NCBI GenBank assembly: GCA_029262115.1
Contig: JAJCZZ010000029.1
Location: 1-42,819 of the forward strand
From: Gemmatimonadota bacterium
GTDB taxonomy: Bacteria > Gemmatimonadota > Gemmatimonadetes > Longimicrobiales > Gaopeijiaceae
DNA length: 42,819 bases
Direction: 5' to 3'
A program made the position numbers and the translations under genes. Of this stretch, positions 7,442 to 15,569 are shown in pieces. The notes under the pieces are model-generated. The model ran no database searches. It saw only the letters and a program-made list of their open reading frames with translations, and had not been told where the DNA came from. The number at the start of each line of letters is the position of its first letter. Within the stretch, counting starts at the first letter, position 1.

Positions 7442-7996
7442 CTAGCTCCCAGCGTGCGCCGTACGGCCGAGAAGCTTCGCCACCTCTCCGACGAGATCCT
7501 GATCGCCACCCGACCCGGTATACACGACCGTCCCGCCAGCGTCCAGTATGACGACCACGGAAGTCGTCGGTGCCTTGTACGCCCGCACGGTCGCACCCTT
7601 CTTGTCCCAGAGGTACGGGTACCCCGGATTGTGCTCTCCCAGATGCCGTTTCACCCGGCGAACCGACTGAGAGACGGCAACGGCGACCGCAACCACATTG
7701 ACCTCGTCGCCGTGCTCCTCCTGAATCCGATCGAGCTGTGGCTGAAGCGCCTCGCAGTTCTCACACCACGTGGCCCAGAACTCGACGAGCGTCGGCTTCC
7801 CCGCCTCCACGTAGTCGAGGAACTGAACCTCGTTGCCGTCGAGGTCCTCAAGCATCGCCGCGGGCGCCTTCGTACCCAGCGGCAGCCCCACTCCTTGCGC
7901 GACAACCGGAGTCGCACCGGCGACGGTCCCCAGCAGTGCGAGACCGGCAATCGATGCCGCCGGCAGCAGTCTGCGTAACAGATTCGTGGAACTCAT
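7442..7996 (-). CDS. TlpA-like thioredoxin-fold protein, exported
   Basis: 184 residues with a signal peptide (cleavage near VVAQ, residue 34) and a redoxin/TlpA fold: entry strand ATWCENC with the redox pair Cys78-Cys81, and the cis-Pro region KAPTTSVVVILD. Such proteins reduce or exchange disulfides in the periplasm, for example during cytochrome c maturation. Its ATG overlaps the stop of the DsbD-like gene (ATGA), so DsbD is the likely electron donor. The stop codon TAG is formed right at the edge of the MITE, so the original C-terminus may have been altered, though the domain looks complete. Confidence 0.88.
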   Translation of the reverse strand: MSSTNLLRRLLPAASIAGLALLGTVAGATPVVAQGVGLPLGTKAPAAMLEDLDGNEVQFLDYVEAGKPTLVEFWATWCENCEALQPQLDRIQEEHGDEVNVVAVAVAVSQSVRRVKRHLGEHNPGYPYLWDKKGATVRAYKAPTTSVVVILDAGGTVVYTGSGGDQDLVGEVAKLLGRTAHAGS

Positions 7997-8724
7997 AGGT
8001 TATAGCCCGCTTGAACGAAGTAGTATTCGGCCATGATCAGCATCACGAGGGCCGCAAAGCGCTTGGCCCAGACCATCCACTTACCCGAACGCGGAAGCAT
8101 GCTGATAGTTCCTGAAAAGATACCCACGAGAATGAGCAGAGTTGTCATTCCCATGGAGAAAACGAACAGGTAGACGAAGCCCATCAGGCCGGCCTGAGTC
8201 GCCGCGACCCATGTGAGAACCACCGCGAAGGCCGGCGCGCCACACGGCGCGGCCACCACGCCCGAGGCGGCGCCCATCACGAAAACCGCCCCGTACGACC
8301 CTCCCTCCCGCTCGGCGGCCCACGCCATCAGGCGCCGGGGGACCGGCACCGGGAGCACGTCCAGCATGCTGAGGGCGAACAGCACGAGCATGTTGCCGAT
8401 GGCCAGAAGAGCCCACGGGCTCGCGCTCACCGTGCCGAACAGGGTGCCGGTGATGCCCGCCAGCGCACCGAGGAAAGCGTACAGCATGGCCATCCCCACC
8501 GCGTAGGTCAGCGTGAGGGCCACCGTCCGGCTCTTGGGCTGCCCCTCCCGCGACGTTCCAGCGATCACCGAGGCCGTGATGGGGATCATCGGATAGACAC
8601 AGGGCGTGAGGCTCGTGAGCACCCCTGCACCGAAGAGGGTCACGAGCGCGAGCGCGGGGCTGTTGCTCAGCGCTTCGGACAGCCCACCCTCGGCGGACTG
8701 GAGAAAGGCGATGGCAAAGTTCAT
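7993..8724 (-). CDS. DsbD/CcdA-type transmembrane thiol electron transporter
   Basis: 243 residues with eight or so hydrophobic helices. The two membrane cysteines of DsbD are in their signature contexts: SLTPCVYPMIP (Cys42) and AAPCGAPAF (Cys161). It lacks the periplasmic alpha and gamma domains of E. coli DsbD, so it is the minimal membrane core, which passes electrons from cytoplasmic thioredoxin to periplasmic partners. The overlapping tlpA-like gene supplies a periplasmic acceptor; the nearby Sec peroxiredoxin is another possible client. A GTG start at 8745 is also open; I prefer the ATG at 8724. It is divergent from the S9 peptidase gene. Confidence 0.88.
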   Translation of the reverse strand: MNFAIAFLQSAEGGLSEALSNSPALALVTLFGAGVLTSLTPCVYPMIPITASVIAGTSREGQPKSRTVALTLTYAVGMAMLYAFLGALAGITGTLFGTVSASPWALLAIGNMLVLFALSMLDVLPVPVPRRLMAWAAEREGGSYGAVFVMGAASGVVAAPCGAPAFAVVLTWVAATQAGLMGFVYLFVFSMGMTTLLILVGIFSGTISMLPRSGKWMVWAKRFAALVMLIMAEYYFVQAGYNL

Positions 8725-8815
8725 GTTCACAAGGTGACCCTTCACGGCGTGCCAGCAAGCTCGTTGGCCTCCGTGTCTGATTTAGGGGTGTCCACGACGT
8801 ATCCGGAGGAGTCCG

Positions 8816-11440
8816 ATGCACGAATGTCTGGTACGATTCGCCCGCCCATTGGCGGTTTTCCCGACCCTGGCCATTCTGGCAGGCGCGTCCGTCCTCGAAG
8901 CCCAGGTGGCCGACCGGCCCGCCGACTGGAATCCGGACGAGGTCCTGGAGCGAGAGAGTTACACCCGACCGCCCAGCACGATCGCCGATGCGGTTCTGGC
9001 ACCCCGCCACCTGAACATGACGCTCAGGGAAATCAGCTCGGACCGGATGTGGTTCCTGAACGAGGTGGGAGACGGCCCGGTTACCATGGACCGGTTCTCC
9101 CTTCCGTTCCATGAACTCGGCGGGGCGTTCATCGACCACGCGGCGAATCGCGCGCGGACCCTCACCGTCCGTAGCAACGTCGGCATCCAACTCGTCTCGG
9201 CGGCCGACGGCACCGTTCGGGAGGTGCAGGTCCCCAGAGGGGCTCGCGTCTCGAACGCAACGTGGTCTCCGGAGGGCGAGCACGTCGCCTTCTTCGCGCA
9301 CACTCCCACGGCGACGCACCTCTACGTGGCCGACGCCACCGGGCAATCGCGCCGCCTGACCGACCGGGCGCTGCTGGCCACGATGTACACTGACTTCGAC
9401 TGGTCGGAGGACGGAAAGACGCTCGCCGCCGTCTTGATCCCTCGGAATCGCCCGGCAATGCCGCAACCGCCCGCACGGCCGATGGGCCCGCAGGTGAAGA
9501 TGACGGAAGAAGGCGAGAACATGCTGCGCGTGTACGCGAGCTTGATGGAGACCCCGTACGACAAGGATCTCCTGGAGTGGCACACCACCGGTCAGGTCGC
9601 CCTGATCGACGTCGAGAGTGGTCGGGTCACTGACGTGGGCAGCCCGACCATGGTCCGCGATCTCGACGTATCGCCCACTGGGGCGCACGTGCTGGTCACG
9701 CGGATGGTGCGACCCTTCAGCTACGTCGTACCGGTTCGTCAATTCGGGTCGGTGCAGGAGGTCTGGGACCGGAGCGGCACCGTCCTGGCCGTGGTCACCG
9801 ACGATCCGCTCGACACCGGAATCGAGGGTGGTCCCCGGGCCGGCGGAGCCGGCTTCTCCGGCTCGGGCGAAGTCGAAGGTCCCCGCTCCGTTTCATGGAT
9901 GGCGGACGGCACGCTCGTGTACATGGAGCAGGAGCCCGAGTCGGATGACGAGGCTGATCGCTCCACCGCTGACGACAGCGACGCGGCCCCGCGTCGGACG
10001 GACCGGGTCGTACGCTGGAGCGCGCCCTTCTCTGCATCGAGCAAGGACGTCCTCTTCGAAAACCCGCGCCGCTTGAACTGGGCGCGTTTCGAGGCCAGCG
10101 GCGACATCCTGTTCGCGTCGGAGCGGCAGAATGGGAAGGTGCACGAATTCGCCGTGATGCTCGACGACGGTGACGCCGAGAAGCACACGCTCGCCCGGTA
10201 CGACGGAGACGACGTGTACGAGAATCCCGGCTCGCTCGTGGGAGACGCCGGCCGATTCCCGGTGCGTCGGCGCTTCGGACCGCCCGCCGCGGACGGAAAC
10301 GTTCTCATGTCCGATGATGGCGATGCGGTCTTCTACGCCGGCATCGAGTACGGCGAGGATCCCATGGAGATGGCGCCTCAGGCGTTCGTCGACCGTGTGG
10401 AAATCGACGGCGGCGAGATACAGCGGATATGGACGTCGAATCGCGACGGCATCTCCGAGCGACCGCTGGCGTACGTTGACCTGGAAGACGGCGACGTGAT
10501 CGTGTCGCGCGAGGGCCGCCGGGAGATCCAGCAAACGTTCCGGAGCCGTGGCGGCGCGCTCACGCAACTCACTCGCAACGTGGATTACACGCCGGACCTC
10601 ACCGCCGCGCCGACGCGCGAGTTCACGGTCACGCGACCGGACGGCTTCAAGTTCCGTGTCAACGTGACGCTGCCGCCGAACTACGTGGAGGGTACACGGC
10701 TGCCGGCCATGTTCTGGTTCTATCCCCGCGAGTACACGGACCAGGACGACTACGACGAGACCGGCCAGACGTACGACAAGTTCGCGTTCCCGAACTTCGG
10801 CACCCGCTCGATGGAGTACCTGGTGCGGCTCGGCTACGCGGTCGTGGAGCCCGACGCCCCGATCGTCGGGAATCAGGGCCGGATGAACGACAACTACGAG
10901 CACGATCTCCGGAACAACCTCGCGGCGGTCATCGACCACCTCGATGAGGAGGGCATCATCGACCGTCGGCGCCTCGGCCTCGGCGGCCACTCGTATGGCG
11001 CGTTCTCCACGGTCAACGCGATGGTGCACACACCGTTCTTCAAAGCCGGAATCGCCGGCGACGGCAACTACAACCGGACGCTGACGCCTCTCCACTTCCA
11101 GAGCGAGCGCCGTACGCTGTGGGAGGCCAAGGACGTGTACATCTCGATGTCGCCGTTCCTGCAGGCCAACAACCTGACCGGCGCGCTCCTGATGTACCAC
11201 GGCCTGGACGATCAGAACGTCGGGACCGACCCGATCCACTCGCCCAAGCTCTTCCACGCGCTGAACGGCCTGAACAAGGAGGCCGCGATGTACCTCTACC
11301 CGTTCGAGGATCACGGCCCCGCGTCGGAGGAGACGATCCTCGATCTCTGGGCGCGGTGGACGGCGTGGCTGGACAAGCATCTCATGGAGGTGCCGGCAAA
11401 GCAGAACGTGATCTCGGAGGATCAGCCGGGAAGCTTCTAG
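8816..11440 (+). CDS. S9-family (prolyl oligopeptidase-like) exported serine peptidase
   Basis: 874 residues with a signal peptide (about 1-30). Residues ~80-580 form a beta-propeller built from YWTD/PD40-like blades. The C-terminal alpha/beta hydrolase domain carries a triad: Ser726 in GGHSYGAF, Asp798 or 799 in GLDDQNVG and His833 in FEDHGP. The sequence around the serine is close to glutamyl endopeptidase-type S9D enzymes. It probably trims peptides in the periplasm, with the propeller limiting access to short substrates. A strong ribosome site (GGAGGAG, 8805-8811) precedes the ATG. It is a single gene, divergent from dsbD, and followed by the repeat island. Confidence 0.9.
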   Translation: MHECLVRFARPLAVFPTLAILAGASVLEAQVADRPADWNPDEVLERESYTRPPSTIADAVLAPRHLNMTLREISSDRMWFLNEVGDGPVTMDRFSLPFHELGGAFIDHAANRARTLTVRSNVGIQLVSAADGTVREVQVPRGARVSNATWSPEGEHVAFFAHTPTATHLYVADATGQSRRLTDRALLATMYTDFDWSEDGKTLAAVLIPRNRPAMPQPPARPMGPQVKMTEEGENMLRVYASLMETPYDKDLLEWHTTGQVALIDVESGRVTDVGSPTMVRDLDVSPTGAHVLVTRMVRPFSYVVPVRQFGSVQEVWDRSGTVLAVVTDDPLDTGIEGGPRAGGAGFSGSGEVEGPRSVSWMADGTLVYMEQEPESDDEADRSTADDSDAAPRRTDRVVRWSAPFSASSKDVLFENPRRLNWARFEASGDILFASERQNGKVHEFAVMLDDGDAEKHTLARYDGDDVYENPGSLVGDAGRFPVRRRFGPPAADGNVLMSDDGDAVFYAGIEYGEDPMEMAPQAFVDRVEIDGGEIQRIWTSNRDGISERPLAYVDLEDGDVIVSREGRREIQQTFRSRGGALTQLTRNVDYTPDLTAAPTREFTVTRPDGFKFRVNVTLPPNYVEGTRLPAMFWFYPREYTDQDDYDETGQTYDKFAFPNFGTRSMEYLVRLGYAVVEPDAPIVGNQGRMNDNYEHDLRNNLAAVIDHLDEEGIIDRRRLGLGGHSYGAFSTVNAMVHTPFFKAGIAGDGNYNRTLTPLHFQSERRTLWEAKDVYISMSPFLQANNLTGALLMYHGLDDQNVGTDPIHSPKLFHALNGLNKEAAMYLYPFEDHGPASEETILDLWARWTAWLDKHLMEVPAKQNVISEDQPGSF

Positions 11441-11492
11441 CCGCCGATGACGGCGAGGCGGCCGGTCTCGGACGTGTCGCCGGTTTAGTGGC

Positions 11493-11655
11493 GGTTGGGT
11501 TCGGCGGCCGCACAGGGTCGGACCAGCTGGTGGTGGTTGGGTTCGTCGGCCGCACAGGTCGGAACGGCTGGTAGTGGTTGGGTTCGGCGGCCGCACAGGG
11601 TCGGACCTGGTGGTGGTGGTTGGGTTCGGCGGCCGCACAGGCTCCAGCGGCTGGA
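11493..11655. repeat. Tandem repeat, four copies of about 42 bp
   Basis: Copies begin GGTTGGGTTCG at 11493, 11535, 11576 and 11618, and each includes CGGCCGCACAGG, mostly with a NotI-like GCGGCCGC. Small indels vary the spacing (42, 41, 42). The copies are contiguous, with no unique spacers. Confidence 0.9.
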
Positions 11656-11659
11656 TGGC

Positions 11660-11689
11660 GGCCGGGTCTCCCGCGAGGGAGGCCCGGCC
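11660..11689 (+). terminator. Terminator-like hairpin downstream of the S9 peptidase
   Basis: A 13-bp stem (11660-11672 with 11677-11689, one G-U pair, loop GCGA) is followed by GTTTCCGTT. It is the first strong hairpin with a T-containing tail after the peptidase, although about 220 bases downstream of its stop. Confidence 0.5.
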
Positions 11690-11769
11690 GTTTCCGTTGG
11701 TTCTCGGGGACGGGCGGTGGTGGGTGCCGTCAGCGGGACACAGCCGGGGGGAACGGTGACGGCAGCGAG

Positions 11770-11984
11770 CGGTGACGGGGATGAGACGTGACGGCCGGGA
11801 GGCCATCCGCGACGGATGACGGGTGCCGAGGCGGACGGTGACGAGGATGATACGCGACGGCGGGGAGGCCAACCCGCGACGGATGACGAGTGCCGAGGCG
11901 GACGGTGACGAGGATGAGACGCGACGGCGGGGAGGCCAATCCGCGACGGATGACGAGTGCCGAGGCGGACGGTGGCGGGGATGA
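11770..11984. repeat. Tandem repeat, about three copies of 67 bp
   Basis: The anchor GACGGATGACG recurs at 11811, 11878 and 11945, exactly 67 bases apart, within units containing CGGTGACGAGGATGA and GGGGAGGCCAA. Each unit carries a small palindrome (ATCCG-CGA-CGGAT or close). The second and third copies are nearly identical; the first is partial and more diverged. Confidence 0.88.
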
Positions 11985-12063
11985 TCGCCTGAGGCCTGGC
12001 GGTGACTGTCCCCCGGGTCTTCGTGGAAGGCACTTCGAAAGCCACCCTCTCCCTCCAACAAGC

Positions 12064-12108
12064 AAAAGTGCACAGTCGATCCACCCGATTCGTCGAGTGT
12101 GCACTTTT
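12064..12108. repeat. Long hairpin with 11-bp AT-containing arms
   Basis: AAAAGTGCACA (12064-12074) pairs perfectly with TGTGCACTTTT (12098-12108) around a 23-base loop that itself contains TCGA...TCGA. It is immediately followed by the twin hairpins below. The local AT content stands out against the GC-rich surroundings. Confidence 0.8.
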
Positions 12109-12111
12109 CGC

Positions 12112-12233
12112 GAATTATTCGACACAACTCACCAATGGTCGATCGGGTCGGACTGCGACTGGTGAGTTGTGTGGAATTATTCGACACACCTCACCAATGG
12201 GTGATTTTCGGCCAACGGTTGGTGAGTTGTGTC
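12112..12233. repeat. Twin hairpins in 62-bp direct repeat
   Basis: Two units start GAATTATTCGACACA at 12112 and 12174 (62 bases apart). In unit one ACACAACTCACCA (12122-12134) pairs with TGGTGAGTTGTGT (12160-12172). In unit two a 15-base arm (12183-12197) pairs with 12219-12233 with one mismatch. The arms are conserved between units while the loops differ, so selection or copying acts on the stems. Confidence 0.85.
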
Positions 12234-12619
12234 GGTTCCGGTGGTCGAACGACCGCCGACGCGGACCGTGGCGGCCCCGCCGATCCGACGAGAGCGTCCC
12301 TGGTGGGACCGCCAGCGGCGAGACGAAAGGATGCTCGCCGTCGCTCGCCCTATCGAGGGTTGCGTGTGGGTGGGTCGGCCTTGTGGACCCACCCTCGACC
12401 GGTCAGGTGGGTGGGAACGAAGATGGCCCGCCGAAGCGCACCCAGGAATAGCTGCATCGGCCCCCGCCTCTCCGCCTCCCCACCCACCAGCCCGATCGCT
12501 CCGACAGCTCACCCTCGGTAGCGGACCCGTCCACCGCCCGACTACTCTCACACCGCTCCCAACACCCACGTCGCCGTCGGGCCCGCGCCCAACGGCGTAT
12601 CCTGAAACCGTTGGTGCCC

Positions 12620-14920
12620 ATGTCCGAAAGACCCGCTGGAAGCCCGGCAGGAGCCGGCCAGCCGACCTTCGCGCGCGACCTAGGCCTGTTCGACGCGACC
12701 ATGATCGGGGTAGGCGCGATGATCGGCGCGGGCATCTTCGTGCTGACCGGGATCGCGGCGGGTGAGTCCGGCCCGGCCTCCATTCTGGCCTTCGCGCTGA
12801 ACGGTGCGGTCACCCTTCTGACCGCCTTCGCCTATGCGGAGCTGGCGGCGGCCATCCCCGAGGCGGGGGGAGGATACGCGTTCGTCCGGAAGGCTTTCCC
12901 GGGCGCGATCGGCTTCACGGCCGGCTGGATGCTGTGGTTCGCGTACACGGTGGCCTGCAGCCTCTACGCGCTGGGCTTCGCGGGGTACTTCTGGGAGTTC
13001 TTCATCAAGTACATGCCGGGCTTCGCTGACGGTGCGTTCGGGGTCGTGGGAGAACACGGGGCGGGCTTGATCGTGACGTTCGTGATCGGCGCGTCGTTCG
13101 TGCGCATCAACATGCGCGGCACGGAAGTAACCGGGATGGCGGAGAACGTGCTCACGGTCGCCAAGCTGATCATCCTGAGCGTCTTCATCGCGTACGGTCT
13201 GAAGGCGGTGGGGGCGGTCCCGGTGGCTGAGACCGCGGCCGCGTTCAACCCCTTCTTCCCGCAGGGATTCGGTGGGGTGATTGTGGCGATGGGACTCACC
13301 TTCATCGCGTTCGAGGGCTACGACCTCATCGCGACGGTAGCCGAGGAGATCAAGGAGCCGGAGAAGAACATCCCCAAGGCGACGTTCATCTCCCTGGCCA
13401 TCACCATGGTCTTCTACCTGCTCATCCTCTTCGTGTCGCTGGCGGCCGTGCGTCCGCCGGACGGTGGACCCGCGTGGCAGTTCCTGGGCGACTACGGAGA
13501 GACGGCCGTGGTCCGCGCCGCCGAGGGCTTCATGCCGGCGTTCGGCGTCGCCGTGATCGTGTTCGGCGGACTCCTCTCCACGATGTCCGCCCTCAACGCC
13601 ACCGTTCTGGCGTCGTCACGGGTCGCGTTCTCGATGGCGCGCGACGGCCTCTTGCCCGGACCGGTCGCAACGATTCACCCGGAGCGCCGGACGCCCCACA
13701 TCGCCATCGCCGTGACCGGTGTCATTCTACTGGTGATGGCGCTTACCCTGCCCATCGAAGCGGTCGGTTCCGCGGCCAGCCTGATCTTCCTGCTGACGTT
13801 CGCGATGGTGAACCTTTCGCTGATCGTGTTGAGGCGGAAGATGCCGGACCTGCCGCGGCGGTACCGGGTGCCGCTGTACCCGTTCGTTCCGATTCTGGGT
13901 ATCGTGCTCAACGTCTTCCTGGCCGTCTATCAGTTCACGTTCCAGCCGCTCGCGTGGTACGTGACGGCCGGATGGGTCGCGATCGGCCTGGTGCTCTACT
14001 ATGGCTACTTCCGGGGCCAGGCGGTCCAGGATGGAAGGGCGGTGCTGGAGAAGCCGGTCCCCGCCGGACTGGCCAAGGACGACTCGGTGGTGGTCCCGCT
14101 CCACAATCCGGACCACGTCGGTACCCTGCTCGACTACGCGCGACCCATTGCCGAGGCACGGGGCCACTCCCTCGTGGCGTACACGGTCGTCGAGGTGCCG
14201 AGACAGCTCCCGGTCAATCAAGGCGAGCGCTTCATGGACCAGCGAGCCGGGCTTCTGGAGGCCGCCCGTGGCCACGCCGCAGCCGGGGGCTTCGCGCTCC
14301 AGACCGACACCGTCATTGCGCACCACGCCTCCGACGGCATCCTGGCCGGCGCGACGCGATACCGGGGCGATTGCCTGGTGATGGGATGGAAGGGATACAC
14401 GGACACGCGGGACCGCATCATGGGCGAGGTCGCCGACGACGTGATCCGCCACGCCCCGTGCGATCTCGCGCTCTTGAAAGTGGGCCGCCCCGGTCGGCCG
14501 CGTCGGTGCCTGTTCCCGACCGCCGGTGGGATGCATGCACGCCTCGCTGCGGAGATGCTGAATGTCCTGGCACCCGCATTCGGGATGGAGGTCACCACCT
14601 GCTACGTGGTGCCACCCGGCGCGTCCGAGGACGAACGCCGCCAGGCCGACCGATGGATGGGCAAGACGCTCGAGAGTCTCGAGGTCGACATGGACGTCGA
14701 GCGCCTCGTGATCGAGGCCAAGTCGGTGGCGGCCGGCATCGTCGAAGCGAGTCAGGACTACGATCTGGTCGTGTTGGGCGCCGCCCGCGAGCCGTATCTC
14801 CAGCAGGTCGTCTTCGGGGAGATTCCCGAAAAGGTGGCGCGGTCGTCACCGGCCTCGGTGCTCGTGGTGAAGCGGTACGAGGGACCGGTTCGCGGCTGGC
14901 TGAAGAGCATGTTCGGATAG
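12620..14920 (+). CDS. APC-family amino acid permease fused to two UspA domains
   Basis: About 766 residues. Residues ~15-460 form a 12-helix APC (amino acid-polyamine-organocation) transporter, with the helix 1 motif GVGAMIGAGIFVLTG and helix 6 FIAFEGYDLIATVAEE. Two cytoplasmic universal-stress-protein domains follow (about 485-625 and 630-760); the second keeps a nucleotide-binding-like end (DLVVLGAARE, then SSPASVLVVKR). APC-Usp fusions are known in bacteria, and the Usp part may sense nucleotides and gate transport. The frame is also open nine bases upstream, from a non-ATG codon. The transported substrate is unknown. Confidence 0.9.
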   Translation: MSERPAGSPAGAGQPTFARDLGLFDATMIGVGAMIGAGIFVLTGIAAGESGPASILAFALNGAVTLLTAFAYAELAAAIPEAGGGYAFVRKAFPGAIGFTAGWMLWFAYTVACSLYALGFAGYFWEFFIKYMPGFADGAFGVVGEHGAGLIVTFVIGASFVRINMRGTEVTGMAENVLTVAKLIILSVFIAYGLKAVGAVPVAETAAAFNPFFPQGFGGVIVAMGLTFIAFEGYDLIATVAEEIKEPEKNIPKATFISLAITMVFYLLILFVSLAAVRPPDGGPAWQFLGDYGETAVVRAAEGFMPAFGVAVIVFGGLLSTMSALNATVLASSRVAFSMARDGLLPGPVATIHPERRTPHIAIAVTGVILLVMALTLPIEAVGSAASLIFLLTFAMVNLSLIVLRRKMPDLPRRYRVPLYPFVPILGIVLNVFLAVYQFTFQPLAWYVTAGWVAIGLVLYYGYFRGQAVQDGRAVLEKPVPAGLAKDDSVVVPLHNPDHVGTLLDYARPIAEARGHSLVAYTVVEVPRQLPVNQGERFMDQRAGLLEAARGHAAAGGFALQTDTVIAHHASDGILAGATRYRGDCLVMGWKGYTDTRDRIMGEVADDVIRHAPCDLALLKVGRPGRPRRCLFPTAGGMHARLAAEMLNVLAPAFGMEVTTCYVVPPGASEDERRQADRWMGKTLESLEVDMDVERLVIEAKSVAAGIVEASQDYDLVVLGAAREPYLQQVVFGEIPEKVARSSPASVLVVKRYEGPVRGWLKSMFG

Positions 14921-15084
14921 GGTACGATCCTCCCTCCGACCGCCGCGGCCCCCGCCCGCTCCGCTCGCCAGGTCACTCGCTCGCGGAGGCCGGCCTGATC
15001 TCGCGTTCCGCTCCTCGCCGGATCGACACGCATCGGCCCGGTGAAACCCCACCGCTCCCCGCCGCGTAGAGCCCTGAGTCACAA

Positions 15085-15099
15085 CCTCACCAAGTGAGG
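15085..15099. promoter_or_regulatory. Inverted repeat in the padR upstream region
   Basis: CCTCAC-CAA-GTGAGG is a perfect 6-bp inverted repeat lying 120 bases before the PadR start, in an otherwise gene-free 299-base gap (14921-15219). It may be the operator of the padR-ADOP-cytochrome operon. I see nothing else notable in the gap. Confidence 0.4.
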
Positions 15100-15219
15100 C
15101 AATAACCTGGCGCGCTCTCGACGGGACGCTCCGGCGGGGGATCCATCCCATGACGATGGCCCCCACCGCCGAGGGTGCTCCACCACGATCCGTCGATCCA
15201 TCCAAGTGACGAGGTAGCA

Positions 15220-15564
15220 ATGGCTTCAAAATCTCGCGGACTCCTCCCGGGCACGGTCGACCTGGTGGTCCTCCAGACCCTCACGGCGGGAGCCAAGCAC
15301 GGCTTCGCGGTCTCGCGATCGATCCGTGCCCGATCGAACGGTGTGCTCGACCTCCAGGACGCAGCGCTCTACCAGGCGCTCCATCGCATGGAAAAGAGCG
15401 GCTGGGTGGCCTCCGAATGGGGCATCTCGGAAAAGGGCAAACGCGCAAAGTTCTATCACCTGACGGAGGAGGGGGGCGGCCGCCTGAGCGAGGAGGCCAC
15501 CTTCTGGCGCCGCTACGCAGCAGCGGTCGCGGACGTCCTCGAGCCCATGCCGACGGAGGGCTGA
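15220..15564 (+). CDS. PadR-family transcriptional regulator
   Basis: 114 residues from the ATG at 15220 (GAGG ribosome site at 15211); a longer frame from 15175 is unlikely. It has the PadR winged helix: LLPGTVDLVVLQTLTAGAKHGFAVSRSI, the pairing helix DLQDAALYQALHRMEKSGWV and the wing with KRAKFYHLTEEGG. These short PadR proteins (s-PadR) are typically encoded just before ADOP permeases in Acidobacteria and Gemmatimonadota. The permease gene follows after 5 bases, so it very likely represses this operon. The effector is unknown. Confidence 0.92.
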   Translation: MASKSRGLLPGTVDLVVLQTLTAGAKHGFAVSRSIRARSNGVLDLQDAALYQALHRMEKSGWVASEWGISEKGKRAKFYHLTEEGGGRLSEEATFWRRYAAAVADVLEPMPTEG

Positions 15565-15569
15565 GCACC

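Larger units (their letters stand above)
11441..12619. other. Gene-free repeat island
   Basis: About 1.2 kb with no credible gene; the long frames here only translate repeats (runs of GRRTQPP-like peptide). It holds, in order, four 42-bp tandem copies, a terminator-like hairpin, about three 67-bp tandem copies, three long hairpins with AT-rich repeats, and a 9-bp GGGTGGGTC inverted repeat (12368-12376 with 12386-12394). No obvious promoter or ribosome site precedes the APC gene. Confidence 0.7.

Noticed and set aside
8081-9742. 553-codon minus-strand frame across dsbD and the S9 gene
   Set aside because: It is a shadow of two real genes in other frames, caused by high GC content.
11493-11984. 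CRISPR array
   Set aside because: The repeats are contiguous without unique spacers, have 42- and 67-base units with indels, and no cas gene is near.
9893-12187. 764-codon minus-strand frame opposite the S9 peptidase and repeat island
   Set aside because: It is the complement of a clear peptidase gene plus translated repeats; no domain, signal or ribosome site supports it.
13474-15069. 531-codon plus-strand frame over the APC-Usp gene
   Set aside because: It is a +1 shadow frame, rich in Arg/Gly/Pro with no conserved motif, while the overlapping frame is a clear permease.
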